From the NCBI GenBank assembly GCA_903839675.1, contig CAIMDB010000012.1:62001-126000 (forward strand): a stretch of DNA of 64,000 bases. The letters are read 5' to 3'. Under the pieces are notes generated by a model. The model saw nothing but the letters and a program-made list of their open reading frames with translations, had not been told where the DNA came from and did no database searches. Position numbers and translations under genes: made by a program. Position 1 is the first letter of the stretch. Each line of letters begins with the position of its first letter. This stretch comes from an uncultured Sphingomonadales bacterium (GTDB taxonomy: Bacteria > Pseudomonadota > Alphaproteobacteria > Sphingomonadales > Sphingomonadaceae). Of this stretch, positions 18,793-27,996 are shown one piece after another.

Positions 18793-19215
18793 ATGATGGA
18801 CCGTTACCCAACCGCTAACCCCTTGTTACTCATTACGGCGGTGGCCTTAGTCGATGCGGAAGGTCGCGTGCTGGTTCAGTTGCGACCTGAGGGTAAGCCA
18901 TTGGCCGGCTTATGGGAATTTCCCGGAGGAAAGGTTGAAGAGGGCGAAATTGCCGACGCAGCTCTGGTGCGTGAGTTGCAAGAAGAATTGTCGATCGACG
19001 TGAAGAAAAGTGATCTGGTTCCGCTCACATTCGCGTGCGAACCCCTAGAAGGCCGCCAGCTTCTTTTGCTGCTGTATCTCTGCCGCACATGGTCCGGCGT
19101 GCCGCAGCCGCTGGCCGCATCGGAATTGAAATGGTGTCGATTTGACGAACTGACGCAGCTTGCGATGCCTCCCGCGGATGTTCCACTCCTTAACCAACTC
19201 AGGTGCGTGCTTTAA
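18793..19215 (+). CDS. mutT: 8-oxo-dGTP diphosphatase, MutT-type Nudix hydrolase
   Basis: 140 residues from ATG 18793. The Nudix box spans 46-68: the catalytic glutamates are in VRELQEEL. The glycine that normally follows the EE pair is serine here (EELSI), a mild deviation. Size and the GLWEFPGGK context suit MutT, which hydrolyses 8-oxo-dGTP to prevent mutation; other nucleotide substrates cannot be excluded. It overlaps the methyltransferase gene tail-to-tail by 17 bases. Confidence 0.87.
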   Translation: MMDRYPTANPLLLITAVALVDAEGRVLVQLRPEGKPLAGLWEFPGGKVEEGEIADAALVRELQEELSIDVKKSDLVPLTFACEPLEGRQLLLLLYLCRTWSGVPQPLAASELKWCRFDELTQLAMPPADVPLLNQLRCVL

Positions 19216-19981
19216 CGGGCCCTGAGGGGCGTTGGACGCCTTTTTCCGGTGCCCAGCCTGTTAGGTAGAGCAATCCGAACTGTTCCTGAAAAGGCGCCGC
19301 TGCCAAAAGCTTCCGCCCAGCTTTAATGGGGAATGGGCGAATATGCGGCAACGCATTTCCCGATGTCGCTCGAACGTCGCCCAATAGTCGCCGGGCATTG
19401 GAATAGGATACTTGCACCGTGTCGAGGTCAGCCACCGGCGTTGAGAAGCCCGCGCGGAACAAGAGGTCGCCTGCTGCCCTGACATCCACCTGAGGGTGGA
19501 ACCTTGCCACAGCACTGCCGGTCGATTCCGCCTCGTGACTCTGCACCATTGATCGGAAGGTGGGGAGAGAACCCGCACCCATCATTGCCCCCAGAAACAG
19601 CCCGCCGGGCCGCAGGCAGCGGCGGATGAGAAGGAGGGCGCCGGGTAGATCATGGATGCTGTCGAGCGTGCCAACTGCAAAAACCAGATCGCAACTGGCA
19701 TCCGCTAAGGGGAGCCTGTCTTCGTCCGCCACAATGTGGGTTTGCGGTGACGCGGTAACATCCGTCGCAAGGACGCGTGTGTGCGGCGGCAACTGCTGCC
19801 GTACGCGGGCGGCCCCATCGCCAATGACGAGCGCCGTTTGAACCTCGACTGACATGTAAGAGAGGCGATCCGCGAGATCCTCTTCCATACGATCGACCAG
19901 CCACCGCGAATCACGCGGCGAACTGAACGCGCGCCTTCGGTTCAACTGTCTGCGTTTTCGGCAAAAAATTTCATCGGACAT
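19199..19981 (-). CDS. SAM-dependent methyltransferase, BioC/NDUFAF5-like
   Basis: 260 residues. The N-terminal pattern FCRKRRQLNRRRA followed by a predicted Rossmann fold (ALVIGDGAARV, about 52-62) and VFAVGTLDSIHDLPGALLLIRRCLRPGGLFLGA matches class I methyltransferases related to the complex I assembly factor NDUFAF5, which hydroxylates an arginine, and to BioC. Motif I is weaker than usual. The substrate cannot be assigned from sequence. It is divergent from comF with only 41 bases between. Confidence 0.8.
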   Translation of the reverse strand: MSDEIFCRKRRQLNRRRAFSSPRDSRWLVDRMEEDLADRLSYMSVEVQTALVIGDGAARVRQQLPPHTRVLATDVTASPQTHIVADEDRLPLADASCDLVFAVGTLDSIHDLPGALLLIRRCLRPGGLFLGAMMGAGSLPTFRSMVQSHEAESTGSAVARFHPQVDVRAAGDLLFRAGFSTPVADLDTVQVSYSNARRLLGDVRATSGNALPHIRPFPIKAGRKLLAAAPFQEQFGLLYLTGWAPEKGVQRPSGPVKART

Positions 19982-20022
19982 TCGGGCCTTGTGACGCCCA
20001 GCGGAATTGCCGACAAGGGCCT

Positions 20023-20745
20023 ATGGTCGGAATCCGTTCCATGTTGATGGCGCCAGTCAACTTTGCTCTGCCAAAACGTTGCGCAGGTTGCGGGCATATT
20101 TCCGGGGCAGACGGCAATTTCTGCATCCGTTGTTGGAGCCAGCTGGACATCCTTCCCGATGAGGGGTGCCAGCTCTGTAACCAACCCGTCGCGCTTGCGG
20201 GGTCAATCTGTGGGCCATGTCTGGATGAGCCACCCAAGCATGACGGCGTGCTGGCTGCGGTTGATTATAGCGACACGGCCCGTGACCTTGCTTTAAAGCT
20301 GAAATACGGGCGCAAGCCAGGCGTGGCTGACGTGATGGCGGCGCTTATGGTCCGTCACGCGCGACGATATCCCGACGCCGTACTGGTGCCGATTCCGCTG
20401 CACCGTTGGCGTATTTGGAATCGGGGCTTCAACCAGTCTCTGCTTATCGCGCGCAGCGTCGCACGGTTGACCGGGCAAAAGGTGTTACCTTCGCCCATAC
20501 TGCGGACGAAGCGGACCTCACCGCTGGGCGGCCTTAGCCGCACCGCGCGCGGCCGCGAAGTGCGCGGGGCCTTCACTATGGACCCGGCGCAAATTGGCGC
20601 CATCAAAGGCAGACCGGTGCTGCTGGTGGATGATGTTTATACCACCGGTGCCACGACAAATGCCTGTGCGGGCGTCCTTAAGCGGGCAGGGGCGCAGAAG
20701 GTTCACATTCTTTGCTGGGCACGTGTTCTAAAAGAAGGGGCCTAA
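20023..20745 (+). CDS. ComF family phosphoribosyltransferase-like protein
   Basis: 240 residues. Paired cysteines near the N-terminus (CAGC, CIRC, CQLC, CGPC) form two zinc-ribbon-like sites, and the C-terminal half is a type I PRTase fold with the PRPP loop VLLVDDVYTTGAT. ComF proteins act in DNA uptake in competent bacteria (with PriA in some species); natural competence has not been shown by this sequence. An ATG further in (residue 7) is a possible alternative start. Confidence 0.9.
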   Translation: MVGIRSMLMAPVNFALPKRCAGCGHISGADGNFCIRCWSQLDILPDEGCQLCNQPVALAGSICGPCLDEPPKHDGVLAAVDYSDTARDLALKLKYGRKPGVADVMAALMVRHARRYPDAVLVPIPLHRWRIWNRGFNQSLLIARSVARLTGQKVLPSPILRTKRTSPLGGLSRTARGREVRGAFTMDPAQIGAIKGRPVLLVDDVYTTGATTNACAGVLKRAGAQKVHILCWARVLKEGA

Positions 20746-20809
20746 GCTAAGGGGCTGGCGTTGACATTCACCTCTTCGCACACCAATTCCATCGGCAAAG
20801 GAACCGTGC

Positions 20810-21067
20810 ATGGCCAAAGTTGAAATCTACACGAAAGCTTTCTGTCCCTACTGCTCCCGCGCGCTGTCGCTGCTCCGATCAAAGGGCGTTGAGCCAGAGG
20901 ATATCGACATCACGATGGACCGGGACCTTCGTCAGGAAATGATTGGCCGTGCCGATGGGCGGACGACGGTGCCGCAGGTCTTTATCAATGGGCAGCATGT
21001 CGGTGGATCGGATGATCTTGCCGCGTTGGACGCGCGGGGCGGATTGGACCCCATGTTGGCGGCCTGA
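20810..21067 (+). CDS. grxC: Glutaredoxin 3
   Basis: 85 residues, the usual size. It is a dithiol glutaredoxin with active site C12-P-Y-C15 and the glutathione-binding TVPQVFING and GGSDDL motifs. It reduces protein disulfides and glutathione mixed disulfides in the cytoplasm. A TTGACA hexamer lies at 20761-20766 but the matching -10 is weak. The next gene starts directly after its stop. Confidence 0.96.
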   Translation: MAKVEIYTKAFCPYCSRALSLLRSKGVEPEDIDITMDRDLRQEMIGRADGRTTVPQVFINGQHVGGSDDLAALDARGGLDPMLAA

Positions 21068-21892
21068 TTGGTGCGTATCGCCTTATTTCAGACGACAACG
21101 GGTATTGATCCTGCACGTAATAGCGCACAGCTCTGTGAAGCTGTTAAGGACGCGGCATCGGGTGGCGCGCAAATCCTCTTCACCCCAGAAATGTCAGGCC
21201 TACTCGACTCCAATCGGGAGCGCGCTCGTCCTCACGTCGTTTCTGAAGACGCAAACCCTGTTCTGTTAGACGTCTGCGCAGCGGCAAAGGCCGCCTGTAT
21301 TTGGGTCCATCTGGGCTCGCTTGCCGTTGATGCCGGATCACGATGGGCCAATCGCGGCTTCCTGATCGACAGCGACGGCAAGATTCGGGCGCGCTACGAC
21401 AAGTTGCACCTGTTCGATGTGGACCTCCCGACCGGAGAGACTTGGCGCGAATCCAATGCCTATATGCCCGGGGAAGGCAGCGTGGTCGCCGATACGCCTG
21501 TTGGCCCGCTCGGCCTGTCCATCTGCTATGACATCCGCTTTCCTGCCCTTTTCCAAGCCTTGTCACAGGCCGGCGCGCGCATCCTATCCGTGCCTGCCGC
21601 CTTCACTGTTCCAACAGGCGAAGCGCATTGGCACACCCTTTTGCGGGCCCGCGCCATTGAGAATGCCTGCTGGGTCGTGGCAGCTGCGCAATATGGAGCG
21701 CATGAAGACGGGCGTAAGACCTACGGCCATTCGCTCGTGATTGACCCTTGGGGTCATATTGTTCTGGATATGAAGGAACAGACAGGTCTGGGTTTCGCAG
21801 AGATTGATCTGGACCTAGTTGACGACGTCCGCGGCCGTGTGCCGGTGATAAACCACCGCCGGGCCATTCCAGCGGTCGAGATCGTCCGATGA
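21068..21892 (+). CDS. Carbon-nitrogen hydrolase (nitrilase superfamily, Nit-type)
   Basis: 274 residues, TTG or GTG start immediately after grxC. The catalytic triad is E41 (FTPEMSG), K112 (YDKLHLFDVD) and C153 (LSICYDIRFP). The sequence is closest in pattern to Nit1/YbeM, which hydrolyses deaminated glutathione. Sitting next to glutaredoxin fits a glutathione-repair role, but that is inference from the family and the neighbour. Confidence 0.9.
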   Translation: MVRIALFQTTTGIDPARNSAQLCEAVKDAASGGAQILFTPEMSGLLDSNRERARPHVVSEDANPVLLDVCAAAKAACIWVHLGSLAVDAGSRWANRGFLIDSDGKIRARYDKLHLFDVDLPTGETWRESNAYMPGEGSVVADTPVGPLGLSICYDIRFPALFQALSQAGARILSVPAAFTVPTGEAHWHTLLRARAIENACWVVAAAQYGAHEDGRKTYGHSLVIDPWGHIVLDMKEQTGLGFAEIDLDLVDDVRGRVPVINHRRAIPAVEIVR

Positions 21893-22347
21893 TCGTCTTC
21901 GATCTGAAATGCACAACGGGACATGTGTTCGAAGCGTGGTTTGCCAGCTCAGATGCGTTTCAGGAACAGAAGGCACGGAACTTGCTGTCCTGCCCGATGT
22001 GCGGAGCCTCGGACGTCGACAAGGCTGTGATGGCGCCCAATTTACCGGCAAAGGGCAACCAGCGGCCAGAGGCAGGGGTCAACATGGTCAGCGATGCACC
22101 GGCTCCATCCGCCGAAATGAAAGCCATGATGGCAAAAATCGCGACAGCTCAGGCTGAAATTATTAAAAATTCACAATGGGTTGGCCGTGATTTTGCGCAA
22201 CAGGCAAGAGCAATGGACGCAGGCGAAATGGATCACGCATTGATCCATGGGCAGACATCGGCCGAAGAAGCGCGTGACCTTCTGGAAGACGGCATATCCG
22301 TGATGCCGCTTCTGATCCCGGTCGTGCCGCCCGAGAAGCAGAATTGA
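21889..22347 (+). CDS. DUF1178 family protein
   Basis: 152 residues, starting inside the hydrolase stop (ATGA). The N-terminus MIVFDLKCTTGHVFEAWF with C9 and a later CPMCGA pair suggests a zinc ribbon of the regulatory-protein type, then an alpha-helical middle and a conserved GQTSAEEARDLLEDGI. Function is unknown. It probably shares the grxC transcript. Confidence 0.88.
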   Translation: MIVFDLKCTTGHVFEAWFASSDAFQEQKARNLLSCPMCGASDVDKAVMAPNLPAKGNQRPEAGVNMVSDAPAPSAEMKAMMAKIATAQAEIIKNSQWVGRDFAQQARAMDAGEMDHALIHGQTSAEEARDLLEDGISVMPLLIPVVPPEKQN

Positions 22348-22372
22348 CCTGCGGTTTTGCCGGCCCTAGTCA
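22344..22372 (+). promoter_or_regulatory. Probable promoter of tRNA-Arg(CCT)
   Basis: TTGACC (22344-22349) and TAGTCA (22367-22372) are 17 bases apart, and the tRNA begins 12 bases after the second box. The first box covers the DUF1178 stop codon. The match to sigma-70 type promoters is good at -35, moderate at -10. Confidence 0.5.
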
Positions 22373-22383
22373 GCGCCCTTGGC

Positions 22384-22460
22384 GCACCCGTAGCTCAGCA
22401 GGATAGAGCATCAGATTCCTAATCTGGGGGCCACTGGTTCGAATCCAGTCGGGTGCACCA
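22384..22460 (+). tRNA. tRNA-Arg (anticodon CCT)
   Basis: 77 bases. GCACCCG pairs with CGGGTGC in the acceptor stem; the D arm (GCTCAGCAGGATAGAGC), anticodon arm with loop TTCCTAA, and T arm CTGGTTCGAATCCAG are all present, and CCA is encoded. It reads AGG codons. The gene lies between DUF1178 and the minus-strand argC. Confidence 0.96.
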
Positions 22461-22464
22461 ATTC

Positions 22465-23388
22465 TTAGAGCCGTAGTCCTGACGTTTCAGGCAAGCCTGC
22501 CATCAGGTTGAGCGATTGTACCGCGGCACCGCCTGCGCCTTTGCCCAAATTGTCGAGCGCTGCCACCAGCCGGACTTGCGCATCATCGGCGCGGCCAAAA
22601 ACGAATAGGTCCAACCGGTCTGTGCCAGCGCAACGCTCAATCACAAGGTTTGCTTCATCAAAACCATCGATGACGCGCACCACCGGGGAATCTGCATAGG
22701 CCTCCGCCAAGGCTAAGCGCAGTGCATCGACCGAGGGTTTGCCGGGCATGGCCGACGTCATCAGGGGCACTTCGACAATCATGCCCCTGTGTGTTGCCGC
22801 AACAGATGGAGAAAAGAGGGGCGGATACTGCAGTCCGCAGCGCACCTGCATTTCGGGAACATGCTTGTGTGAAAGCGAAAGGGCGTAGGTGCGCCAAGCC
22901 GTCGGGTATGCGCCACCTTCAAATTCAGCGATCATGGCCTTGCCACCGCCGGAATAGCCGGAGACCGCATTGCAGACATATGGCCAATCGGATGGAAGCA
23001 CGCCGGCCTTCACCAGCGGGGCCACAAGCGCGATGAATCCGGTCGAATAGCAGCCGGGATTAGACACCCGCTTTGAGGCGGCAACGACATCCCGGCCGAC
23101 CAGTTCTGGCAAACCAAAAGTCCAGGCGAGATCGGTCCGATGCGCGGTCGATGCGTCAATCACGCGCGTCCGGTCATTATCGATCAAAGCAACAGATTCG
23201 CGCGCGGCATCGTCAGGCAGGCAGAGGATAACCACATCCGCCGCATTGATGGCATCACGACGGGCTTCGGTGTCTTTACGACGCTCATCATCGAGGGAGA
23301 TCAGATCAAGTTCCGGGCGACCGGCGAGCCGCTCCGCAATCTCAAGCCCCGTGGTCCCGTGCGCGCCATCGATGAAAACGCGTGTCAT
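22465..23388 (-). CDS. argC: N-acetyl-gamma-glutamyl-phosphate reductase (short type)
   Basis: 307 residues, the short type-2 form. ArgC reduces N-acetylglutamyl phosphate to the semialdehyde in arginine synthesis, using NADPH. The dinucleotide site is GAHGTTGLEIAE (8-19), the catalytic cysteine C113 in NPGCYSTG, and a conserved histidine lies in HKHVPEMQ. Its start overlaps the SH3 gene upstream by four bases (ATGA). No other arg gene is in the window. Confidence 0.95.
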   Translation of the reverse strand: MTRVFIDGAHGTTGLEIAERLAGRPELDLISLDDERRKDTEARRDAINAADVVILCLPDDAARESVALIDNDRTRVIDASTAHRTDLAWTFGLPELVGRDVVAASKRVSNPGCYSTGFIALVAPLVKAGVLPSDWPYVCNAVSGYSGGGKAMIAEFEGGAYPTAWRTYALSLSHKHVPEMQVRCGLQYPPLFSPSVAATHRGMIVEVPLMTSAMPGKPSVDALRLALAEAYADSPVVRVIDGFDEANLVIERCAGTDRLDLFVFGRADDAQVRLVAALDNLGKGAGGAAVQSLNLMAGLPETSGLRL

Positions 23389-23717
23389 TTGGCCTGCGCC
23401 AAGCTGGCCATGTCGACATAGCCGACAATGTGGTCAGATGCCCTAAAGCCCCAAGCCCAGCCGCCTGCCATATCCACGACCATGAACGTTGTGTCGCGTT
23501 CAAGAACGCCTACAATTTCGCTCTCGCGATCCGGCGTGGCGAAGATTGAGGTCGCGTCTTCTGTGCAAGTCATCGCCATAGGTTGCGCATAATGCGGCAC
23601 GAAGAGCTTTCCTGCCAAGGCGATATCCGCAAGGTCACCCCGAACCGCGAGGGTCCGTGCATCTAACTCGATAGAGGGTCCGCTGAGGGTGAAGCTGGTT
23701 CTGGTTTTGCTTGTCAT
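23385..23717 (-). CDS. SH3-domain protein resembling the N-terminus of NlpC/P60 hydrolases, catalytic domain absent
   Basis: 110 residues from ATG 23717 (a TTG at 23729 is also in frame). The sequence LDARTLAVRGDLADIALAGKLFVPHYA followed by a bacterial SH3 fold (LERDTTFMVVDMAGGWAWGF, VGYVDMASL) matches, as I recall it, the start of the C40 endopeptidases that sit beside leucyl aminopeptidase in sphingomonads. The Cys-His-His catalytic domain is missing: the frame stops after the SH3 fold and overlaps argC by ATGA. It may be a deletion remnant or a wall-binding accessory protein. Confidence 0.65.
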   Translation of the reverse strand: MTSKTRTSFTLSGPSIELDARTLAVRGDLADIALAGKLFVPHYAQPMAMTCTEDATSIFATPDRESEIVGVLERDTTFMVVDMAGGWAWGFRASDHIVGYVDMASLAQAK

Positions 23718-23777
23718 TGCGCGGCGCAATAGCCGAGCAAGCGGTCCTTACGCAATGGCACTGCGCAAAGGCGGCAT

Positions 23778-25166
23778 TCAAGCAGGCGGATAGCGACGCC
23801 GGAGCAATTCAAACACCGCTCGCATTCCCATGGCGTCGCCACCTTTTGGGCGGCCTGGTGTCGCCGAGGGGCGCCACGCAAAGGTATCCAGATGAACCCA
23901 AGGCGTTCCTTCCGGCACGAAACGGCGCAAGAACAATGCCGCTGTCACGGCGCCAGCCATGCCACCCTCGGCAGAATTGACCATGTCCGCGATGTCCGAC
24001 TTCAGCATATCGTCATAACGATCCCAAAGGGGCATCCGCCAAGTCGGATCCTGCACCTCGGCTGAGGTGGCGGCGACGTCTGTGGCAAGCTGCTCATCAT
24101 TGGAAAACAGGGCAGGGAGGTCCGGCCCCAGAGCAACGCGCGCCGCACCCGTGAGCGTCGCAAAGTCGACCATCAACTCCGGCTTGTCTTCTGCAGCCTT
24201 CGCAATTGCGTCGCCTAAGATGAGACGTCCTTCCGCGTCCGTATTGTCGATCTCAACCGTCAATCCCTTGCGGCTTTTCAGAATGTCTCCCGGGCGCATG
24301 GCATTGCCGGCAATGGCGTTCTCTACAGCGGGGATGAGGAGGTGCAGGTGGATGGGCAAGCGTGCTTCCATCACCAGCCGGGCAAGGGCCAAGGCATGGG
24401 CTGCGCCCCCCATATCCTTCTTCATCAGCCGCATGTACGGGCCGGTTTTGATGTTGAGACCGCCGGTGTCAAAGGCAACGCCTTTACCAATGATGGCAAC
24501 ACGAGGATGTTTGGGGTTCCCCCAGACAAGTTCGATGAGACGCGGCGCCCGATGCTTTTCCGCCGCCTGACCAACGGCGTGGATCATCGGGTAGCCCACT
24601 TCAAGCTCATGACCCTTTGTGACGTGCACCGAAGCTTCAAACTCTGTCCCCAGCGCCTCCGCTGCGGCTTGAAGGCCTGCAGGTCCTAAGTCAGCTGCAG
24701 GTGTGTTCACCAGATCGCGCACCAGCGCAGTCGCTTCCGCCTGACGGACCTGATCGACAATCATACCGGGTTCGCTGACGAGAAGGACGCGATCTCCGCC
24801 CGCATCGGTCTTTGAGAGGAACCGATCAAACTTATACTGAGCGAGCAACCATCCAAGTCCGGCCTGTCCGGCTGCACCGCCGGCCAGACGATAAGTTGCA
24901 GCGGGAAGTTTTTGGGCCGCAGTCGCGAGATCCCAAACGGATCGCTTTTCAGCAATGCCGACCGCGGCGCTCCATTCACCCGGCTTGTCTCCAGGCAGAA
25001 TCGCAATGTCAGCGGGGTTGCCTGAAAATCCGGACAGCATGGCAGATGTTCGCTCCCGCTCTGTCAGGGCCTTCATCCAGTCTTCAAAGCCCGTTTTGGT
25101 GACCAGCGTTATCGTCCGGGCGTCCTGACCTTGGTCAGGTTGGATGAGATGGGCAAAGCGGCTCAT
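23778..25166 (-). CDS. Leucyl aminopeptidase, M17 family
   Basis: 462 residues. The di-metal site is complete: K228 and D233 (GKGVAFDTGG), D251 (KKDMGG), D310 and E312 (NTDAEGR), with R314. NTPAADLGP marks the start of the catalytic domain at about 154; the N-terminal 140 residues form the usual alpha/beta domain. It is shorter than E. coli PepA and closer to the PepB-like branch. It cleaves N-terminal leucine and similar residues in the cytoplasm. Confidence 0.94.
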   Translation of the reverse strand: MSRFAHLIQPDQGQDARTITLVTKTGFEDWMKALTERERTSAMLSGFSGNPADIAILPGDKPGEWSAAVGIAEKRSVWDLATAAQKLPAATYRLAGGAAGQAGLGWLLAQYKFDRFLSKTDAGGDRVLLVSEPGMIVDQVRQAEATALVRDLVNTPAADLGPAGLQAAAEALGTEFEASVHVTKGHELEVGYPMIHAVGQAAEKHRAPRLIELVWGNPKHPRVAIIGKGVAFDTGGLNIKTGPYMRLMKKDMGGAAHALALARLVMEARLPIHLHLLIPAVENAIAGNAMRPGDILKSRKGLTVEIDNTDAEGRLILGDAIAKAAEDKPELMVDFATLTGAARVALGPDLPALFSNDEQLATDVAATSAEVQDPTWRMPLWDRYDDMLKSDIADMVNSAEGGMAGAVTAALFLRRFVPEGTPWVHLDTFAWRPSATPGRPKGGDAMGMRAVFELLRRRYPPA

Positions 25167-25215
25167 GTCCGGGCTCCGTCAGGCTTGGTCAGAAACGAAA
25201 AGTCGTGGATCGCGG

Positions 25216-26553
25216 TCACTGTTGCAGCGGAACCCCGTAAAGATCGTGCTCGTCCGCATCTTCAATGAGGACAGGAACGATATCACCCGGGGAAAGATGC
25301 CCAGCATCCCGCAGGAAGACATGACCGTCTATGTCAGGCGCATCGGCCTTTGACCGCGCATTGGTGCCGCCATCTTCATCAACGATGTCGATGATGACGT
25401 CCATTTTGCGATCAATCTTCGCCGCAAGCTTGGAAGCTGAAATGGCGGCTGTCCGCTCCATCAGCCGGGCATAACGCTCTTCCTTCACCTCTTCCGGCAC
25501 AGGATTGGGGAGCGCATTGGCAGCAGCCCCTTCCACGGGTTCAAACCGGAATGCGCCGACGCGATCCAATTGTGCCTCATCGAGCCAGTCGAGCAGATAC
25601 TGGAAATCTGCTTCTGTCTCGCCCGGGAAACCGACGACAAAGCTCGACCGGATCGTAATGTCAGGCGTGATTTCACGCCAGTTGCGGATGCGTTCCAAAA
25701 CCTTGGCTTCATTCGCCGGGCGCTTCATCGCCTTCAGAACCGACGGAGCCGCATGCTGGAACGGAATATCCAGATAAGGCAGCACAAGCCCCTCTGCCAT
25801 CAGCGGAATCACCTGATCGACATGCGGGTAGGGGTAGACGTAGTGCAACCGCACCCAAGCGCCGAGCTTGCCGAGTTCGCGCGCGAGATCAGTCATATGG
25901 GCGCGCACATCATTGCCCTTCCACTGACGCGGTTCATGACGGATATCGACACCGTAAGCCGACGTGTCCTGGCTGATGACCAGCAATTCGCGTGTGCCGG
26001 CTTCGATCAGCTTTTCGGCCTCACGCAAAATGGCATCCGGACGCCGCGAGACGAGGTCGCCGCGGATCGACGGGATGATGCAGAAGGCGCAGCGGTGGTT
26101 GCAGCCTTCGGAAATCTTGAGATAGCTATAATGCTTGGGCGTCAGCTTCAGGCCGGCTTCGGGCAAAAGATCGACAAAGGCGTGAGGTACCGGCGGCGCG
26201 GCCTCATGAACGGCACTCACCACGGCGTCATACTGGTGTGGACCCGATATCGCGAGCACTTCCGGGAAGCGGGCGCGGATGGCGTCGGCTTCATTTCCCA
26301 TACAGCCGGTGACGATCACCCGGCCATTCTCAGCAATGGCTTCGCCAATGGCTTCAAGGCTTTCTTCCTTGGCGCTGTCGAGGAACCCGCAGGTGTTCAC
26401 GAGAACGACGTCCGCGCCCTCATAATCGGGCGACAGGCCATAGCCGTCCGCGCGCAATTTGGTGAGGATCCGCTCACTGTCCACAAGTGCCTTGGGGCAG
26501 CCGAGGGACACCATGCCGACCTTGGGCTGGGTAGGAAGTTTAGTCGTTTTCAT
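25216..26553 (-). CDS. rimO: Ribosomal protein uS12 methylthiotransferase RimO
   Basis: 445 residues from ATG 26553 (a GTG at 26592 extends the frame by 13). RimO adds a methylthio group to an aspartate of ribosomal protein S12. The N-terminal UPF0004 domain carries C19, C55 and C84; the radical-SAM motif is C151-NHR-C155-AF-C158; a TRAM domain ends the protein. Both iron-sulfur sites are therefore intact. It follows serS by about 50 bases. Confidence 0.95.
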   Translation of the reverse strand: MKTTKLPTQPKVGMVSLGCPKALVDSERILTKLRADGYGLSPDYEGADVVLVNTCGFLDSAKEESLEAIGEAIAENGRVIVTGCMGNEADAIRARFPEVLAISGPHQYDAVVSAVHEAAPPVPHAFVDLLPEAGLKLTPKHYSYLKISEGCNHRCAFCIIPSIRGDLVSRRPDAILREAEKLIEAGTRELLVISQDTSAYGVDIRHEPRQWKGNDVRAHMTDLARELGKLGAWVRLHYVYPYPHVDQVIPLMAEGLVLPYLDIPFQHAAPSVLKAMKRPANEAKVLERIRNWREITPDITIRSSFVVGFPGETEADFQYLLDWLDEAQLDRVGAFRFEPVEGAAANALPNPVPEEVKEERYARLMERTAAISASKLAAKIDRKMDVIIDIVDEDGGTNARSKADAPDIDGHVFLRDAGHLSPGDIVPVLIEDADEHDLYGVPLQQ

Positions 26554-26606
26554 GATCGTCGCGCCATTAGAGGAACTCCCGGTGGAAGTCACGACAAACT
26601 GGGGCT

Positions 26607-27881
26607 TTAGCCGCCAATCCTTTCCGTCCCACCGAGATAGGGGCGAAGCACTTCCGGAACGGTGATGCTGCCATCAGCGTTCTGATAGTTTTCCAGCACC
26701 GCAACGAGCGTGCGACCGACGGCTAGGCCAGAGCCGTTAAGCGTGTGGACAAAGCGCGTGCCCTTTTCCCCTTGCGGGCGATACCGCGCATTCATCCGGC
26801 GGGCCTGAAAGTCCCCACAGTTCGAGCAGCTGGAGATTTCACGATAGGCTTTCTGGCCCGGCAACCAGACCTCCAGATCGTATGTTTTACGCGCCGTGAA
26901 GCCCATGTCGCCCGAACAGAGCAACATGCGCCGGAAGTGCAGGCCGAGGCGATTGAGCACCGCTTCGGCGGCCTGCGTCATCCGCTCGTGCTCCGCGTCT
27001 GACGCCTCCGGCGTTGTGATGGAGACGAGTTCAACCTTTTCAAATTGATGCTGGCGGATGAATCCTCGCGTATCGCGACCCGCAGAGCCGGCTTCGGAAC
27101 GGAAGCACTGCGTCAGCGCCGTTAGTCGTAGTGGTAGCTCCGTATCCGACAGGATTTTCTCGCGGACCATGTTGGTCAAAGACACCTCAGCTGTTGGGAT
27201 AAGCCAGCGGCCGTCTGTGGTATGGAACAGATCTTCTGCAAACTTCGGCAGCTGGCCTGTGCCGAAGAGAGCATCGTCACGCACCATCACGGGCGGTGCG
27301 ATCTCTTCATAACCAAATTCGCGCGTATGCAGGTCGAGCATGAATTGGCCGATGGCCCGATTCAATCGGGCGACGCCGCCGCGCAGATAAGCAAAGCGAG
27401 CGCCTGCAACCGCAGCTGCTGTCTCAAAATCAAGGCCTAGGCCAGAATCGAGCCGGTCATGTTCTAGCGCTTCAAAGTCCAGTTCCGGCTTGTTCCCGCT
27501 TTCGGATACGAAGCTGTTGCCCGTCTCGTCCGAGCCGGTCGGCACGTCATCGGCGGGAATGTTGGGAATGGCCGCGAGCGCATTGCGCAGGTCCACGCCC
27601 AGTTCCTTGGCTTTGGCTTCCAAGGCGGGCAGGGTGCCCTTGATGTCGGCGACTTCCACCTTCAGCCGCTCCGCTTCCGCTTTGTCGCCTTTGCCCATGG
27701 CAGCGCCAATGGCCTTTGCAGCCGCATTTGCGCTGGACTGGAGTTCTTCAGAACTGCGTATTGCGGCGCGAGATTGCTCGTCAATGGCCAGCAAAGTTGC
27801 GGATTGGGGTGGCAAGCCACGACGGGCAAGGCCCGCATCAAAGCCTTCGGGGTTTTCGCGGATCAATCGAATATCATGCAT
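26607..27881 (-). CDS. serS: Seryl-tRNA synthetase
   Basis: 424 residues. The N-terminal tRNA-binding coiled coil spans about 30-110. The class II core shows motif 2 ([17 protein letters not shown]) and motif 3 ([18 protein letters not shown]). It charges tRNA-Ser with serine. A strong hairpin (27927-27961) separates it from the PEP-CTERM gene upstream, so it is likely transcribed from its own promoter close to 27882-27926. Confidence 0.97.
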   Translation of the reverse strand: MHDIRLIRENPEGFDAGLARRGLPPQSATLLAIDEQSRAAIRSSEELQSSANAAAKAIGAAMGKGDKAEAERLKVEVADIKGTLPALEAKAKELGVDLRNALAAIPNIPADDVPTGSDETGNSFVSESGNKPELDFEALEHDRLDSGLGLDFETAAAVAGARFAYLRGGVARLNRAIGQFMLDLHTREFGYEEIAPPVMVRDDALFGTGQLPKFAEDLFHTTDGRWLIPTAEVSLTNMVREKILSDTELPLRLTALTQCFRSEAGSAGRDTRGFIRQHQFEKVELVSITTPEASDAEHERMTQAAEAVLNRLGLHFRRMLLCSGDMGFTARKTYDLEVWLPGQKAYREISSCSNCGDFQARRMNARYRPQGEKGTRFVHTLNGSGLAVGRTLVAVLENYQNADGSITVPEVLRPYLGGTERIGG

Positions 27882-27926
27882 CTTTGCGCTATGGCGCGCA
27901 GGCTCTGCCTTGCCAAGGGCAAAGAA

Positions 27927-27961
27927 AAAGGACGCTGCCGGGTCGCGAAGCAGCGTCCTTT
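27927..27961 (-). terminator. Rho-independent terminator of the PEP-CTERM gene
   Basis: A 12-base perfect stem (AAAGGACGCTGC with its complement, loop 27939-27949) is followed on the minus strand by TTTTTC. It lies 36 bases after the PEP-CTERM stop and ahead of serS. Confidence 0.85.
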
Positions 27962-27996
27962 AGGGTGCCAGACTACGGCTTTACGCTACGCATTTA

